DNA of 64,000 nucleotides from Bradyrhizobium erythrophlei (lineage in GTDB: Bacteria > Pseudomonadota > Alphaproteobacteria > Rhizobiales > Xanthobacteraceae). The translations under genes and the position numbers were made by a program. The notes below the pieces were generated by a model. The model was not told the origin of the DNA. It did not search any database and saw only the letters and a program-made list of their open reading frames with translations. The stretch's first letter is position 1. The number at the start of each line of letters is the position of its first letter. The stretch covers positions 6,047,001 through 6,111,000 of the forward strand of contig NZ_LT670818.1 in assembly GCF_900129505.1 (NCBI RefSeq), written 5' to 3'. This document shows, piece by piece, positions 34,946 to 44,769 of this stretch.

Positions 34946-35940
34946 TCATTCGAATACCTCGTCGGCGCGGGCCAGCAACGTAGGCGGCACGGTGAGGCCC
35001 AGTTCCTTTGCTGTCTTTAGATTGATCGACAGCGGGAATTTAGTCGGGAACTCGATTGGCAGGTCACCGGGGACGGCACCGTGCAGTATTTTGTCCACAA
35101 AATACGCGGAACGATGATAGCACCAGCGCAAATCGACCCCATAGCTGATCAATCCGCCTGCGATCACATGCTCACGATATCCGTAAACCGTTGGCAGCCG
35201 CATCGCTAAGGCCGCTACGGCAATTTGTGGGCTGTTGACAATGAGCATGCTGGTCTGCAGCACGATCACCACATCGACGCGTTGTTTGCCAGTTCCCGCA
35301 ATGCGCCTTCTATATCTTCCGGCCGGTTCGCATCCGCCCCCACGATCTTTAGACCGACGGCTCGACCTGCAACCTCAAGTTCAGGGACCTGGGGGGCTCC
35401 CTTTGGGTCCTTCGAATTTGTAAGCAGCCCGATAGTGCTCGCACCCGGCACTATTTCTCGTGCGACTTCGATCTGTTTCGCAGGCAATCCCGCAACATAG
35501 GGTTCTATTCCGGTGACGTTGCCTCCTGGTCGCGCCTCGCTCGCTATCAGGCCAAGGCTAACGGCGTCGGCGAGAGCCGGGCAGACAATCGGGATCGTTG
35601 AGGTCGCCTTCCTCGCGGCAACCGCCTCCACGGTGGCAAACGCATATATGACGTCGGGCTTTAGCTGAACGATTTCTTCTGCAATTATCGGCAATCGATC
35701 CCAATCACCGCCAGCGCTGCGAGCCTGTATGTCGAGATCGCGGTCCAAGACGTAGCCCAGGTCCTGTAGACCCTGCCGGAAAAGGTTGCCGAACGATTGG
35801 CCTATTTTCGACGGGCCAAGGAAGATCGGAATGCCAATGATCGGACGCTTGGGCGATGTTCCGGCACGCACCGAGCCGGGCCCAATCACTTGTGTCGCCG
35901 CCGCGCCGCCGAGAATTGTGATGAAATCCCGCCGCCTCAT
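34946..35940 (-). pseudogene. ABC transporter substrate-binding protein (PF04392-type), frameshifted
   Basis: The N-terminal part (ATG 35940; an in-frame ATG also at 35952) reads MRRRDFITILGGAAATQV, a Tat-type signal common to this Bradyrhizobium family. Its frame stops just after NNASMW near 35266. The C-terminal part continues in another frame from about 35272 (VIVLQTSMLIVNSP...) to 34946. Inserting one base near 35271 would give NNAVDVVIVLQTS and restore one protein of about 330 residues, the family's normal length. The break therefore looks like a single-base deletion in an otherwise intact gene. Sequencing error cannot be excluded. Confidence 0.8.
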
Positions 35941-36131
35941 GCTGTCCCCCATGGAAGCTTGCCGCGTGCAATAGCCAAAGCGTAGCACTTTGCGACTGGC
36001 TAGCGAGGAACAAATGGCACCAACCAGCCTCCGACGCGATGTCTCAGTTTGGTTATTCCCGACCGGGTCGAGCCGGCAGGCAGTCTGCCCAATTCCGCTA
36101 TGCCGCCATACTCGGAAACAACTTCACGGCA

Positions 36132-37214
36132 TCAACGCAGTTTCCCCCGTGCCGCGACCTTCAGCGTGCCGATGATCTCGTCGCCGCGCACCATCACCAC
36201 CTCATCCATCATGTTGACGACGACGCAGACATGGTTCGGGACGATCCGCACCACGTCGCCGACATCGGGGCGGGTGTTGCTGCGGGCGAGATCGAGGAAG
36301 CCGTGCTCCTCGGCAAAGCGCGCAATTCTTGCCTCGGGATGTTCCAGGATCAGCCCATGGCCGTCGAGGCCGCCGCCGGTATCCGAGGTCAGCGTCTTCG
36401 AGCCGGCGTCGAGAATGCCGCGGTCGGGGCCGGCGCGGCTCACCACGGTCGAATAGATGTTCAGCGCGCAATCGTCCCAGCTCGCGACGCCGGCCGCGAC
36501 CTGCATGCGGTCGTTGTAGATATAGGTGCCGGGCCGGTGCTCGGTGGCGCCCTTGAGTTTCCCGACGTTCTTCAGGTTCGGCGTGCCGCCGGTGGAGACC
36601 ATCGCGGCGTCCAGCCCGAGCACGCGCACGCCGGCCAACGCCTCATCATAAAACTTTTGCGCCTCGGCCCAGCCACTCTCGGTCGGATAGAGCATAAAAC
36701 CCGTAAAGGTCAGCCCCTTCGACGCGGCGATCTCGCGCGCCAGCGCAATGGCCTCAGCGGGCGTTTCGACTCCCGCGCGCTTGCGCCCGGTATCGCATTC
36801 GACCACGACCGACAGCGGTCGGCCGGAGATCGCCGCCGCTTGCGGCAGGCCCGCGACGACGGTCGAATTGTCGGCGGCGACAGTCATGTTGGCTTTTGTC
36901 TGTAGCGCGCCGAGTCGCGCCATCTTCTCTTCACCGATCAGATTGTAGCTGATCAGGATGTCGTCGATCCCTGCCTCCGCCATCACCTCGGCCTCGCCGA
37001 GCTTCTGGCAGGTGATGCCGTGGGCGCCGGCCTCGATCTGCAGCTTTGCCAGCATCGGGCTCTTGTGGGTCTTGATATGCGGCCGGTTGGCGACGCCGGC
37101 GGCGTCGCAGGCGGCCTGGATCCGCGCGATATTGCGTTCGACGCGGTCCATGTCGATGACGGCGCAGGGCGTGCCATATTCGCGGGCGATCCTGGCGGCA
37201 AGGGGTGTGGTCAT
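36132..37214 (-). CDS. DSD1-family PLP enzyme (D-threonine aldolase-like)
   Basis: A 360-residue fold-type III PLP enzyme with an alanine racemase-like N-terminal barrel. The PLP lysine is probably in RPHIKTHK (about residues 44-51). The C-terminal domain ends with the metal-binding His-x-Cys of PNHVCVVVNM. Family members cleave D-threonine to glycine and acetaldehyde, or dehydrate D-serine, with a divalent metal. The ATG at 37214 starts MTTPLAARIA; an in-frame extension upstream is repeat DNA. It stands alone between a pseudogene and the ABC-F gene; which D-amino acid it uses is unclear. Confidence 0.88.
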   Translation of the reverse strand: MTTPLAARIAREYGTPCAVIDMDRVERNIARIQAACDAAGVANRPHIKTHKSPMLAKLQIEAGAHGITCQKLGEAEVMAEAGIDDILISYNLIGEEKMARLGALQTKANMTVAADNSTVVAGLPQAAAISGRPLSVVVECDTGRKRAGVETPAEAIALAREIAASKGLTFTGFMLYPTESGWAEAQKFYDEALAGVRVLGLDAAMVSTGGTPNLKNVGKLKGATEHRPGTYIYNDRMQVAAGVASWDDCALNIYSTVVSRAGPDRGILDAGSKTLTSDTGGGLDGHGLILEHPEARIARFAEEHGFLDLARSNTRPDVGDVVRIVPNHVCVVVNMMDEVVMVRGDEIIGTLKVAARGKLR

Positions 37215-37239
37215 TAATTCACTCCGGTTCAGCGTCGTC

Positions 37240-37357
37240 GTCATTGCGAGGAGCGAAGCGACGAAGCAATCCAGCTTTGCAGCCGGTATCGCTATGGATT
37301 GCTTCGCGGAGCCTGTCATCGGGCGCGCATTCGCGCGACCCTTTGGCTCGCAATGAC
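37240..37357. repeat. Dispersed palindromic repeat (GTCATTGCGAG family), copy 1
   Basis: GTCATTGCGAG (left) and CTCGCAATGAC (right) are perfect inverted ends. Inner GCGAAGCAATCC pairs with GGATTGCTTCGC. A second copy is at 51703-51784. This type resembles the RPE/REP-like elements common in Rhizobiales. It lies between two minus-strand genes. Confidence 0.85.
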
Positions 37358-37370
37358 GGCAATAAAAGCC

Positions 37371-39182
37371 TCAAGCCTGTTCGATCTCTTCGCGCAGCAC
37401 CTCGAGCTCCAGCCATCTGTCTTCTGCCTGCTGCAATTCCTTCTGCGCTTTGGTAAGCGCATCTGAGGCCTGGTTGAATTTCTTGCGATCCTTCTGGAAC
37501 AGATCGGGGTCGTCAAGATACCGCTGCTGCTTTGCGATTTCGGCCTGCAATTTGGCCATGGTCTTGGGCAGGGTTTCCAGCGCGTGCTTGTCGTTGAAAT
37601 TGAGCTTGCGCTTCGGTGCGCCCGAAGCGGTGCTGCCCTTCGGCTCCTTTGCGGTTTCGACCGAGGCGGTTTTCACCGCCTCGCGCTTCAAGTCGGCGCC
37701 GCGCTGCGCCAGCATGTCGGTATAGCCGCCGGCATATTCGATCCAGCGGCCATTGCCTTCAGGGGCGATCACCGAGGTCACCACGCGATCGAGGAAATCG
37801 CGGTCGTGGCTGATCAGCATCACCGTGCCCTCGTAGTCGCCGAGCATCTCTTCCAGCACGTCGAGGGTTTCCAGATCGAGATCGTTGGTCGGCTCGTCCA
37901 GCACCAGCAGATTGGAGGGCTTTGCCAGCGCGCGCGCCAGCATCAGCCGGCCGCGCTCGCCGCCTGACAGCACTTCCAGCGGCGTGCGCATCTGCTCCTG
38001 CGCAAACAGAAAATCCTTCATGTAGCTGACCACGTGCTTCGGCTTGCCGCCGACCATCACATGGTCGCCGCGGCCGCCGGTGAGGGCTTCGGCCAGCGTC
38101 GATTTGGGATCGAGGCTTTCGCGATGCTGGTCCAGCGTCGCCATCTCGATATTGGCGCCGAAGCGGATCATGCCGCTGTCCGGAGGGCTGGCGCCGGTCA
38201 GCATCTCGATCAGCGTGGTCTTGCCGGCGCCGTTCGGACCGACGATGCCGATGCGGTCGCCGCGCTGGACGCGGATCGAGAAGTCGTCGACGATATTGCG
38301 GTCGCCATAGGTCCGGCTGATGTTCTTGGCCTCGATGACCAGCTTGCCGGATTTGTCCGCTTCGGCGGCGGCGAGATTGGCATTCCCCGCGGCGCCGCGA
38401 TAGTCGCGCCGCTGCTCGCGCAAGGTGTAGAGATTGCCGAGCCGTTTGACATTGCGCTTGCGGCGGCCCGAAACCCCGTAGCGCAGCCAGTGCTCCTCAT
38501 TGACGATTCTGCGGTCGAGCTTGTGCTGGTCGCGCTCTTCCTCCGCCAGCACCTCGTCGCGCCAGGCCTCGAACGCGCTGAAGCCGCGGTCGATCTGCCT
38601 GATCTGGCCGCGATCGAGCCAGGCGGTGGAGCGCGACAAATTTGAAAGGAACCGGCGGTCGTGGCTGATGATGACGAGCGCGCAGCGGCGGCTTGCGAGT
38701 TCGCTTTCCAGCCATTCGATGGTGGTGAGATCGAGATGGTTGGTGGGCTCGTCCAGAAGCAGGATATCGGGCGAGGGCGCCAGCACATACGCCAGCGCGG
38801 TGCGGCGGGCCTCGCCGCCGGACAAATGCGCGGGGTCCTCGTCGCCGTGCAGCCCGAGTTGCTCGAGCAGATAGCGGGCCTGGTAGTGGTCGTCGCCGGG
38901 GCCGAGGCCGGATTCGACATAGGCCAGCGTGGTGGCGAAGCCCGCGAAATCCGGCTCCTGCGGCAGATAGCGGATGGTCGCGCCCGGCTGCACGAAGCGG
39001 CTGCCGCTGTCGGGCTGGACCAGGCCGGCCGCGATTTTCAGCAGCGTCGATTTGCCGGAGCCGTTGCGCCCGATCAGGCAGACGCGCTCGCTTGAGGAAA
39101 CCGACAGCTCGACTCCTGACAACAGCGGCGTGCCGCCAAAGGTCAGCTTGATGTCTTTCAACTGGATCAGTGGAGGCGCCAT
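37371..39182 (-). CDS. ABC-F family ATPase (Uup-like)
   Basis: A 603-residue soluble protein with two ABC domains and no membrane segments. Walker A motifs are GRNGSGKST (near residue 38) and GPNGAGKTT (near 315); signatures are LSGGEARRT and LSGGERGRL; Walker B motifs are LLLDEPTNHLD and LVLDEPTNDLD. The C-terminal 80 residues form a charged coiled coil (AKLQAEIAKQQRYLD...), as in Uup. ABC-F proteins act on ribosomes; Uup is also tied to replication or transposon precise excision in E. coli. The gene is followed by the YaiI-type gene on the same strand (upstream side). Confidence 0.95.
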   Translation of the reverse strand: MAPPLIQLKDIKLTFGGTPLLSGVELSVSSSERVCLIGRNGSGKSTLLKIAAGLVQPDSGSRFVQPGATIRYLPQEPDFAGFATTLAYVESGLGPGDDHYQARYLLEQLGLHGDEDPAHLSGGEARRTALAYVLAPSPDILLLDEPTNHLDLTTIEWLESELASRRCALVIISHDRRFLSNLSRSTAWLDRGQIRQIDRGFSAFEAWRDEVLAEEERDQHKLDRRIVNEEHWLRYGVSGRRKRNVKRLGNLYTLREQRRDYRGAAGNANLAAAEADKSGKLVIEAKNISRTYGDRNIVDDFSIRVQRGDRIGIVGPNGAGKTTLIEMLTGASPPDSGMIRFGANIEMATLDQHRESLDPKSTLAEALTGGRGDHVMVGGKPKHVVSYMKDFLFAQEQMRTPLEVLSGGERGRLMLARALAKPSNLLVLDEPTNDLDLETLDVLEEMLGDYEGTVMLISHDRDFLDRVVTSVIAPEGNGRWIEYAGGYTDMLAQRGADLKREAVKTASVETAKEPKGSTASGAPKRKLNFNDKHALETLPKTMAKLQAEIAKQQRYLDDPDLFQKDRKKFNQASDALTKAQKELQQAEDRWLELEVLREEIEQA

Positions 39183-39192
39183 GTTTCTCTGT

Positions 39193-39684
39193 TCAATTCT
39201 GGTTTTGCGCGGATTGATCCGCGCGCTGGCGCTGGATGCGGCGGATGGTCTGGTCGAGCGCCGACAGGAAGGCCGAGCGGTCGCGCGGCGAGTAGGATTT
39301 GGGACCGCCGGTGACTTCGCCGGAGGAGCGTAGATCGGTCATGAGATTGCGGACCGCAAGGGTCATCCCGATCGATTGTTCCGTGAACGGCTTGCCGTTC
39401 GGGGCGATCACCTCGGCGCCGGATTTCACACAGCGGCTCGCCAAGGGGATATCGGAAGTGATGACGATATCGCCCTTGCCGGCGCGTTCGGCGATCCAGT
39501 CGTCGGCGGCATCCATCCCGGAACCGGCGGCGACGCGCTCGATCAGCGGATCCTGCGGCACCCGGATGAAGTTGCCCGCGACCACGCTGACGGGTAGCCC
39601 ATGGCGCGCGGCGACGCGGTAGATCTCGTCTTTGACCGGGCAGGCGTCGGCGTCGACATAGATGCGGATGGCGTTCAAATTCAT
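39193..39684 (-). CDS. YaiI/YqxD family protein (DUF188)
   Basis: A 163-residue DUF188 protein. The hallmark N-terminal [18 protein letters not shown] and the central [14 protein letters not shown] with GKPFT are present. The fold is PIN-like with conserved acidic residues, so a nuclease role is possible but unproven. It starts 10 bp upstream of the ABC-F gene on the same strand, so the two are probably co-transcribed. Confidence 0.93.
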   Translation of the reverse strand: MNLNAIRIYVDADACPVKDEIYRVAARHGLPVSVVAGNFIRVPQDPLIERVAAGSGMDAADDWIAERAGKGDIVITSDIPLASRCVKSGAEVIAPNGKPFTEQSIGMTLAVRNLMTDLRSSGEVTGGPKSYSPRDRSAFLSALDQTIRRIQRQRADQSAQNQN

Positions 39685-39859
39685 ATCATCGGTTGAGATC
39701 GGGACCGGGGCACGGGAGGTGCGTTCCCCGAATGCGCGTGGTACCCCAACGGAAGCCGAATTGCGAGCAAAACACCTGACGGAACATGCTTGCCACGGGT
39801 GTTGGTTCGCGTACCATTAAAGCCGCCAAAGGCGACAAAAATCAGGGAAAACCGGGGAT

Positions 39860-40660
39860 ATGACCAGCCGGCTCGAAACCTACCGCGTCGAGGCCTACAA
39901 CACGGCAAAACTCTCCGAAAACAAGATGCATGACGACACTGTGGCCAAGCGCTTTGGCTTCAGCGGCGGGCTGGTGCCGGGCGTCGACGTCATGGCCTAC
40001 ATGATGCACCAGCCGGTCGCAAAATGGGGCCGAGCGTTCCTGGAGCGCGGCCTGATCGAGGCGCGGTTCGTCAAACCGGTCTATGACGGCGAGATCGCCG
40101 AAATCAGGGCTGAGAAAAGCGACGGCGTGCTCACCATCGAGGTCGAAAGCCGCGGCCAGCTCTGCGCCATCGGCACCGCGTCGCTTCCCGCATCGGTGCC
40201 GCCGGTCACGTTAACGGATTTCTCGGCAGTCGCCGCGGTCGCCGAGCGCAAGCCGGTCAGTGCTGCGTCCTATGAGCTCGGCCAATGGCTCGGCACGGTG
40301 CCGCGCATTTGGGCCGGCGAGGCCGCGCTGGAATATCTGGCCGACGTGCGCGAGCGCGATCCGATCTATTTGGCCGAAGGACTAGGCCACCCCGGCGTGA
40401 TCCAGCGGGTCATGAACAAGGTGCTGGTCGACAACGCCATCCTCGGTCCCTGGATTCACGTCGGCAGCCGGATGCAGCTTCTGTCCGCCGGCAACGCCGG
40501 CGACGCGATCACGGCGCGGGCGAAAGTCACCGGCAATTACGAGAAGAAGGGCCACCGCTTCGTCGAACTCGACGCACTCGTCGTCGCCAACGGCACCACC
40601 CCGCTGGCGCATTGCCAGCACATCGCGATCTACCAGCCGCGCGAGCAGGCGGCGGCGTAG
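39860..40660 (+). CDS. Double-hotdog (MaoC-like) hypothetical protein
   Basis: A 266-residue protein. The first half (to about residue 100) resembles a MaoC-type hotdog: GFSGGLVPGVDVMAYMMH takes the place of the usual substrate loop. The second half (VGSRMQLLSAGNAGDAITARAKV to ALVVANGTTPLAHCQH) resembles another hotdog of the acyl-CoA-binding type. The classical hydratase Asp/His pair is not clear, so catalysis is uncertain. It is transcribed away from the YaiI gene with 175 bp between them. I do not recognise a characterised homologue. Confidence 0.75.
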   Translation: MTSRLETYRVEAYNTAKLSENKMHDDTVAKRFGFSGGLVPGVDVMAYMMHQPVAKWGRAFLERGLIEARFVKPVYDGEIAEIRAEKSDGVLTIEVESRGQLCAIGTASLPASVPPVTLTDFSAVAAVAERKPVSAASYELGQWLGTVPRIWAGEAALEYLADVRERDPIYLAEGLGHPGVIQRVMNKVLVDNAILGPWIHVGSRMQLLSAGNAGDAITARAKVTGNYEKKGHRFVELDALVVANGTTPLAHCQHIAIYQPREQAAA

Positions 40661-40694
40661 CTGCAGAGGCGGAGCGCAGTGCGCTTTGCCCACA

Positions 40695-40800
40695 GCTGTC
40701 ATCCTCCGCGAAAGCGGAGGATCCAGTACGCCGCGGCTTCACGGCTCAATCACAACTGCCTCTGGAATACTGGATCGCCCGCCTTCGCGGGCGACGACAG
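40695..40800. repeat. Dispersed intergenic repeat (CACCGGGTCTCGCC-related family), third copy
   Basis: CTGTCATCCTCCGCGAAAGC and the closing GGGCGACGACAG frame the element. GGATCCAGTA and ATACTGGATC match the inner blocks of the copies at 9330 and 22673, while the outer hairpin (TCCTCCGC GAAA GCGGAGGA) is a variant. It follows the double-hotdog gene. Confidence 0.65.
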
Positions 40801-40830
40801 TTGTGTGTGGTGGGCGACTCTATTTTTCGA

Positions 40831-40916
40831 CGTCATGGCCGGGCTTGTCCCGGCCATCCGCGCCTTTACCCAAAAAAGAAAGACGTGGATGCTCGGCACA
40901 AGGTTGGGCATGACGG
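40831..40916. repeat. Dispersed intergenic repeat (CGTCATGGCCGGG family)
   Basis: CGTCATGGCCGGGCTTGTCC begins a hairpin (GGCCGGGCTTGTCCCGGCC) and the element ends in GGCATGACGG. A shorter related copy in reverse orientation is at 60101-60143. Together with the preceding repeat it fills the 286-bp gap before the CoxL-type gene; no reading frame is seen. Confidence 0.6.
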
Positions 40917-40946
40917 CATTGAATACGGCGGTGCGAACTCAGCCGC

Positions 40947-43319
40947 TCACGCCGCCTTCGTCTTCGCGTCCTCGATCGCGCGCCAGACGCGCTCCGGCGT
41001 CAGCGGCATGTCGATCTCTTTGATGCCGTATTCGGACAGCGCGTCGAGCACCGCGTTGACGATGCAGACGAGGCTGCCGGCGCAGCCGGCTTCGCCGCAG
41101 CCCTTGGTGCCCAGCGGATTGGATTTGGCGGGCGAGGGGTGATCGCCGGTTTCCATCAGCGGAATGTCGCCTGCGCGCGGCATCGCATAGTCCATGAACG
41201 AGCCGGTGATCGGCTGGCCGCTTGTGTCATAGCTGACTTCCTCCATCAGCGCCTGGCCGATGCCTTGCGCGACGCCGCCATGCAACTGGCCGGCGACGAT
41301 CATCGGGTTGACGATGGTGCCGAAATCGCTGATGCCAGTGTAGCGCACGATCCGCGTCACGCCGGTCTCGGGATCGATCTCGACCTCGGCGACATGGCAG
41401 CCATTGGGGAAGGTCGACGGCGTGTCCTTGGTGGCGTGGTCGACGTCGAGCGATGACGGAACGCCTTCGGGCACCTTGCCCTCGCGTAGCCGCTGCGCCA
41501 GTTCCATGATGCCGATATTGCGGTCGGTGCCGGCGATGGTGAAACGGCCATTGGCGAATTCGATATCGCCCTCGGCCGCCTCCATCAGATGCGCCGCGGC
41601 CTTCTTGCCGTTTTCGATGACGAGCGCCGAGGATTCGACGATCGCCTGACCGGTCGCGGTGATCGAGCGCGAGCCGCCGGTGCCGTTGCCGAACCGCACG
41701 AGATCGCTGTCGCCCTGTTCGAGCGTGATCTTCTCGAAGGGCACGCCGAGCTCTGCGGAAAGCACCTGCGCGAACGGCGTGGCGTGGCCCTGGCCGTAGT
41801 CGAGCGTGCCCGTGGTCAATTTCACCGACCCATCCGGCTCGAAGGTGATCTTGCCGAGTTCGCCGCTCGGGGGTGCGGTGACCTCGAGATAGCAGCCGAC
41901 CGCGATGCCGCGCAGCTTGCCGTTCCTCTTGCTCTCTTTCTTGCGTTTCGCAAAATTGGCGTGATCGGACATCTCCAGCGCCTTGCTGAAGACGCCCTGG
42001 AAATCGCCGCTGTCATAGGTGACGCCGGACGCGGCAGCGTACGGCAGTTGCGCCGGCTTGATGAAATTGCGCTTGCGCAAGGTCAGCGGGTTGATGCCCA
42101 TCTCGTCGGCGGCGCGATCGATCAGCCGCTCCATGTAATAATTGGCTTCGGGACGGCCGGCGCCGCGATAGGCGCCCATCAGCGTGGTATTGGTCAGCAC
42201 CGTCTTGATGTCGACGCTGAGCAGCGGCGTGCGGTAGACGCTGGCGAGGTTCTTGCCGGTGTTGAGCGACAGCGGGCCCGGCGACACGCCGGTGATGTAG
42301 GCGCCGAGATTGCCGTAGCCCTTGAGGCGCACGGCCAGGAATTTGCCCTCAGCATCGAGCGCGAGCTCGGCATGCATGGTCTGCGCACGGCCCTGGCTGT
42401 CGGACAGGAAACTGGTCGAGCGTTCATCGGTCCACTTCACCGGACGGCCCAGCGCCTTCGCGGCATGCGCAATGCAGGTGTATTCGGGGTAGTTCATGTT
42501 CTTCATGCCGAAGGAGCCGCCGACATTGGCGGTCAGGATTCGCACCTTGTCGTTCGGCACGTTCAGGATCTTCGCGAAGGTAACCTTGTTGCCGGAAACG
42601 CCCTGGGTCGGAACCTGCAGCGTGAAGCGCTCGCTGGTCTTGTCGTAGGACGCGAGCGCCACGCGCGGCTCCATCGACACCACGGCGACGCGGGTGTTGA
42701 CGATATCGACTTTGGTGACGTGCGCGGCGCTGGCGAAGGCGGCGTCGATCTTGGCGGTGTCGCCATAGTGATAATCGAGCGCGACGTTGTTGGGGATGTG
42801 GTCGTAGAGTTGCGGCGCGCCGGGTTGAGCCGCTTCCTCGGCATTGGTGACGGCGGGGAGCGGCTCGATATCGAGTTCGACGGCTTCGGCCGCGTCGCGC
42901 GCCTGCGCTAGCGTTTCGGCGACCGCGAAGGCCACGGGATCGCCGACAAAGCGCACTTTGTCGGTCATCAGCGCCATGCGGTTGGTCTGGATCAGCGGCG
43001 AGCCGTCCCGGTTCTTGAGCGGCAGGCCGCAGGTGAAGGGGTTGTAGCCGGCATCGGCAAGGTCCTTGCCGGTCCAGACGCCGAGCACGCCGGGCATGGT
43101 CCTGGCCGTCGCGGTGTCGATGCCGCGGATGATGCCGTGGGCGTGGCTGGAACGCACGATCCAGGCATAGGCCTGTCCGGGAAGGTTGAAATCGTCGGTG
43201 TATTTGCCCTTGCCACGCACCAGGGTGTCGTCTTCCTTGCGCCGGACCGGCTGGCCGACCCCGTATTTTTGCAGTGCGATAGCGTTTTCCAGAGAGGAAG
43301 GTGACGTATGATCTTGCAT
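40947..43319 (-). CDS. Molybdopterin-binding subunit, xanthine/CO dehydrogenase family (CoxL form II)
   Basis: A 790-residue large subunit of a molybdenum hydroxylase. The active-site loop reads [10 protein letters not shown], the form II type (form I CO dehydrogenases have AYxCSFR), so true CO oxidation is unlikely. The catalytic Glu is in GCGEAG near the C-terminus, and GGSFGMKN is a molybdopterin contact. The ATG at 43319 begins MQDHTSPSS; the open frame extends to 44327 but that part is antisense to ppx. No FeS or FAD subunit gene is adjacent, so it must pair with subunits encoded elsewhere or be an orphan. Substrate unknown, possibly an aldehyde or aromatic. Confidence 0.93.
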   Translation of the reverse strand: MQDHTSPSSLENAIALQKYGVGQPVRRKEDDTLVRGKGKYTDDFNLPGQAYAWIVRSSHAHGIIRGIDTATARTMPGVLGVWTGKDLADAGYNPFTCGLPLKNRDGSPLIQTNRMALMTDKVRFVGDPVAFAVAETLAQARDAAEAVELDIEPLPAVTNAEEAAQPGAPQLYDHIPNNVALDYHYGDTAKIDAAFASAAHVTKVDIVNTRVAVVSMEPRVALASYDKTSERFTLQVPTQGVSGNKVTFAKILNVPNDKVRILTANVGGSFGMKNMNYPEYTCIAHAAKALGRPVKWTDERSTSFLSDSQGRAQTMHAELALDAEGKFLAVRLKGYGNLGAYITGVSPGPLSLNTGKNLASVYRTPLLSVDIKTVLTNTTLMGAYRGAGRPEANYYMERLIDRAADEMGINPLTLRKRNFIKPAQLPYAAASGVTYDSGDFQGVFSKALEMSDHANFAKRKKESKRNGKLRGIAVGCYLEVTAPPSGELGKITFEPDGSVKLTTGTLDYGQGHATPFAQVLSAELGVPFEKITLEQGDSDLVRFGNGTGGSRSITATGQAIVESSALVIENGKKAAAHLMEAAEGDIEFANGRFTIAGTDRNIGIMELAQRLREGKVPEGVPSSLDVDHATKDTPSTFPNGCHVAEVEIDPETGVTRIVRYTGISDFGTIVNPMIVAGQLHGGVAQGIGQALMEEVSYDTSGQPITGSFMDYAMPRAGDIPLMETGDHPSPAKSNPLGTKGCGEAGCAGSLVCIVNAVLDALSEYGIKEIDMPLTPERVWRAIEDAKTKAA

Positions 43320-43514
43320 TGAAATGTCCCTGAAATGCCCGTTTTCGCGCGATTTTGGCGGCTTGGCCTGAGATAACGCACCGATGTCCCGGCGACAACG
43401 CCTGATTGGGCATAGTCCTATGTGAGAGCTGTTGCGCAACCGCTTGGCGCTGCTAAAGTTTCCGTGAACGGAAATTCCTCGTCGGCCCCTTGCGGCCACG
43501 GAAAGACATTTTGA

Positions 43515-44615
43515 ATGAATGATGACACGCGGCTCCACGACGGCCCTGCGCCGCGTGGAGAAGTCGGCCGGGGGCCGCCGCGTAGCGGCGACGATCACGT
43601 GCCCGGCGGCGGCCTGCCCGGCGCGGTCCTTTCGCCGGCCGCGGCAAGCGGCGTCTATGCTGCGCTCGACCTCGGCACCAATAATTGCCGGCTCTTGATC
43701 GCCTGTCCGTCCGGCGACAGCTTCCGCGTGGTCGATTCCTTCTCCCGGATCATCCGGCTCGGGGAGGGGATCTCGACGACCGGCAGCATCAGCGATGCCG
43801 CGATCGACCGCGCCATCGCGGCGCTGAGCATCTGCCGCGACAAGATCCAGTCCAAGAAGGCAAAACGGCTGCGGCTGATCGCGACCGAAGCCTGCCGCGC
43901 CGCCTCCAACGCCGACAATTTTCGCGACCGGGTTGCGGCCGAAACCGGCATCGAGCTCGAGGTGATCGACCGCGAGACCGAAGCAGCCCTTGCCGTGATC
44001 GGCTGCTCGCCGCTGCTCGACCCGAAGGGGCGGGGCGCCATCCTGTTCGACATCGGCGGCGGCTCGACCGAACTGGTCCGGATCGAGCGTGATCCCGACG
44101 AGCCGGACGCCTTGCCGCGTATCAAGGCGTGGATGTCGATCCCGCTCGGCGTCGTCACGCTGGCCGAACATTTCGGCGGCAAGGACGTCACCGGGCAATC
44201 CTATGCGCGGATGGTCGAGGAGGTCGCCCAGCACGTTACGCCGTTCGCGGCCGAGCACGGCGCTGACCTCACCGACATGCACCTGCTCGGCACCTCCGGC
44301 ACGGTGACAACGCTGGCCGGCGTGCATCTCAATCTGGTGCGCTACGATCGCCGCCGGATCGACGGGGTCTGGCTGAGCGATGCCGACATCACCGAGGTGA
44401 TCGCGCGCCTGCTCGCCATGAGCTACCAGGAGCGCGCCGGCAACAATTGCATCAGCATCGAGCGCGCCGACCTGGTGCTGGCGGGCTGCGCCATCCTCGA
44501 TGCCATCCGCAACGCCTTTCCGCTGCCTCGGTTGCGTGTCGCCGACCGCGGCCTGCGCGAGGGCATGCTGGTGGAGATGATGCGCGAGGACGGCGCGATC
44601 GGCGGATGCCGGTAG
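43515..44615 (+). CDS. Ppx/GppA phosphatase family protein
   Basis: A 366-residue exopolyphosphatase/guanosine pentaphosphatase family protein. Its ASKHA phosphate-binding loop is AALDLGTNNCRLLIA at about residues 48-62 and the second loop is FDIGGGSTELV. The catalytic Glu is in the TEACRAA region. It is the shorter alphaproteobacterial form without the HD-like C-terminal domain. The first 45 residues are Gly/Pro/Arg-rich and may be disordered; a later start (in-frame) would remove them. It precedes rlmE on the same strand, a common alphaproteobacterial pairing. Confidence 0.93.
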   Translation: MNDDTRLHDGPAPRGEVGRGPPRSGDDHVPGGGLPGAVLSPAAASGVYAALDLGTNNCRLLIACPSGDSFRVVDSFSRIIRLGEGISTTGSISDAAIDRAIAALSICRDKIQSKKAKRLRLIATEACRAASNADNFRDRVAAETGIELEVIDRETEAALAVIGCSPLLDPKGRGAILFDIGGGSTELVRIERDPDEPDALPRIKAWMSIPLGVVTLAEHFGGKDVTGQSYARMVEEVAQHVTPFAAEHGADLTDMHLLGTSGTVTTLAGVHLNLVRYDRRRIDGVWLSDADITEVIARLLAMSYQERAGNNCISIERADLVLAGCAILDAIRNAFPLPRLRVADRGLREGMLVEMMREDGAIGGCR

Positions 44616-44769
44616 GCGCGGCGATTGCCGATGTGTTAGGAGATCGTCTCTTTAGTTAAATCGGTGCATCCCCGAATTCGGTCACCTCGCCCCGCGCAAG
44701 AGCGGGGAGAGGGAGCAGTGATCGACCGCTGCTACACCTGAACCTGGTCTCAAGAGCAAGCAAACCGAT

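Noticed and set aside
40947-44327. Apparent 1126-residue extension of the CoxL-type protein upstream of 43319
   Set aside because: The extra 336 residues are low-complexity, antisense to the well-supported Ppx/GppA gene, and the family N-terminus is at 43319.
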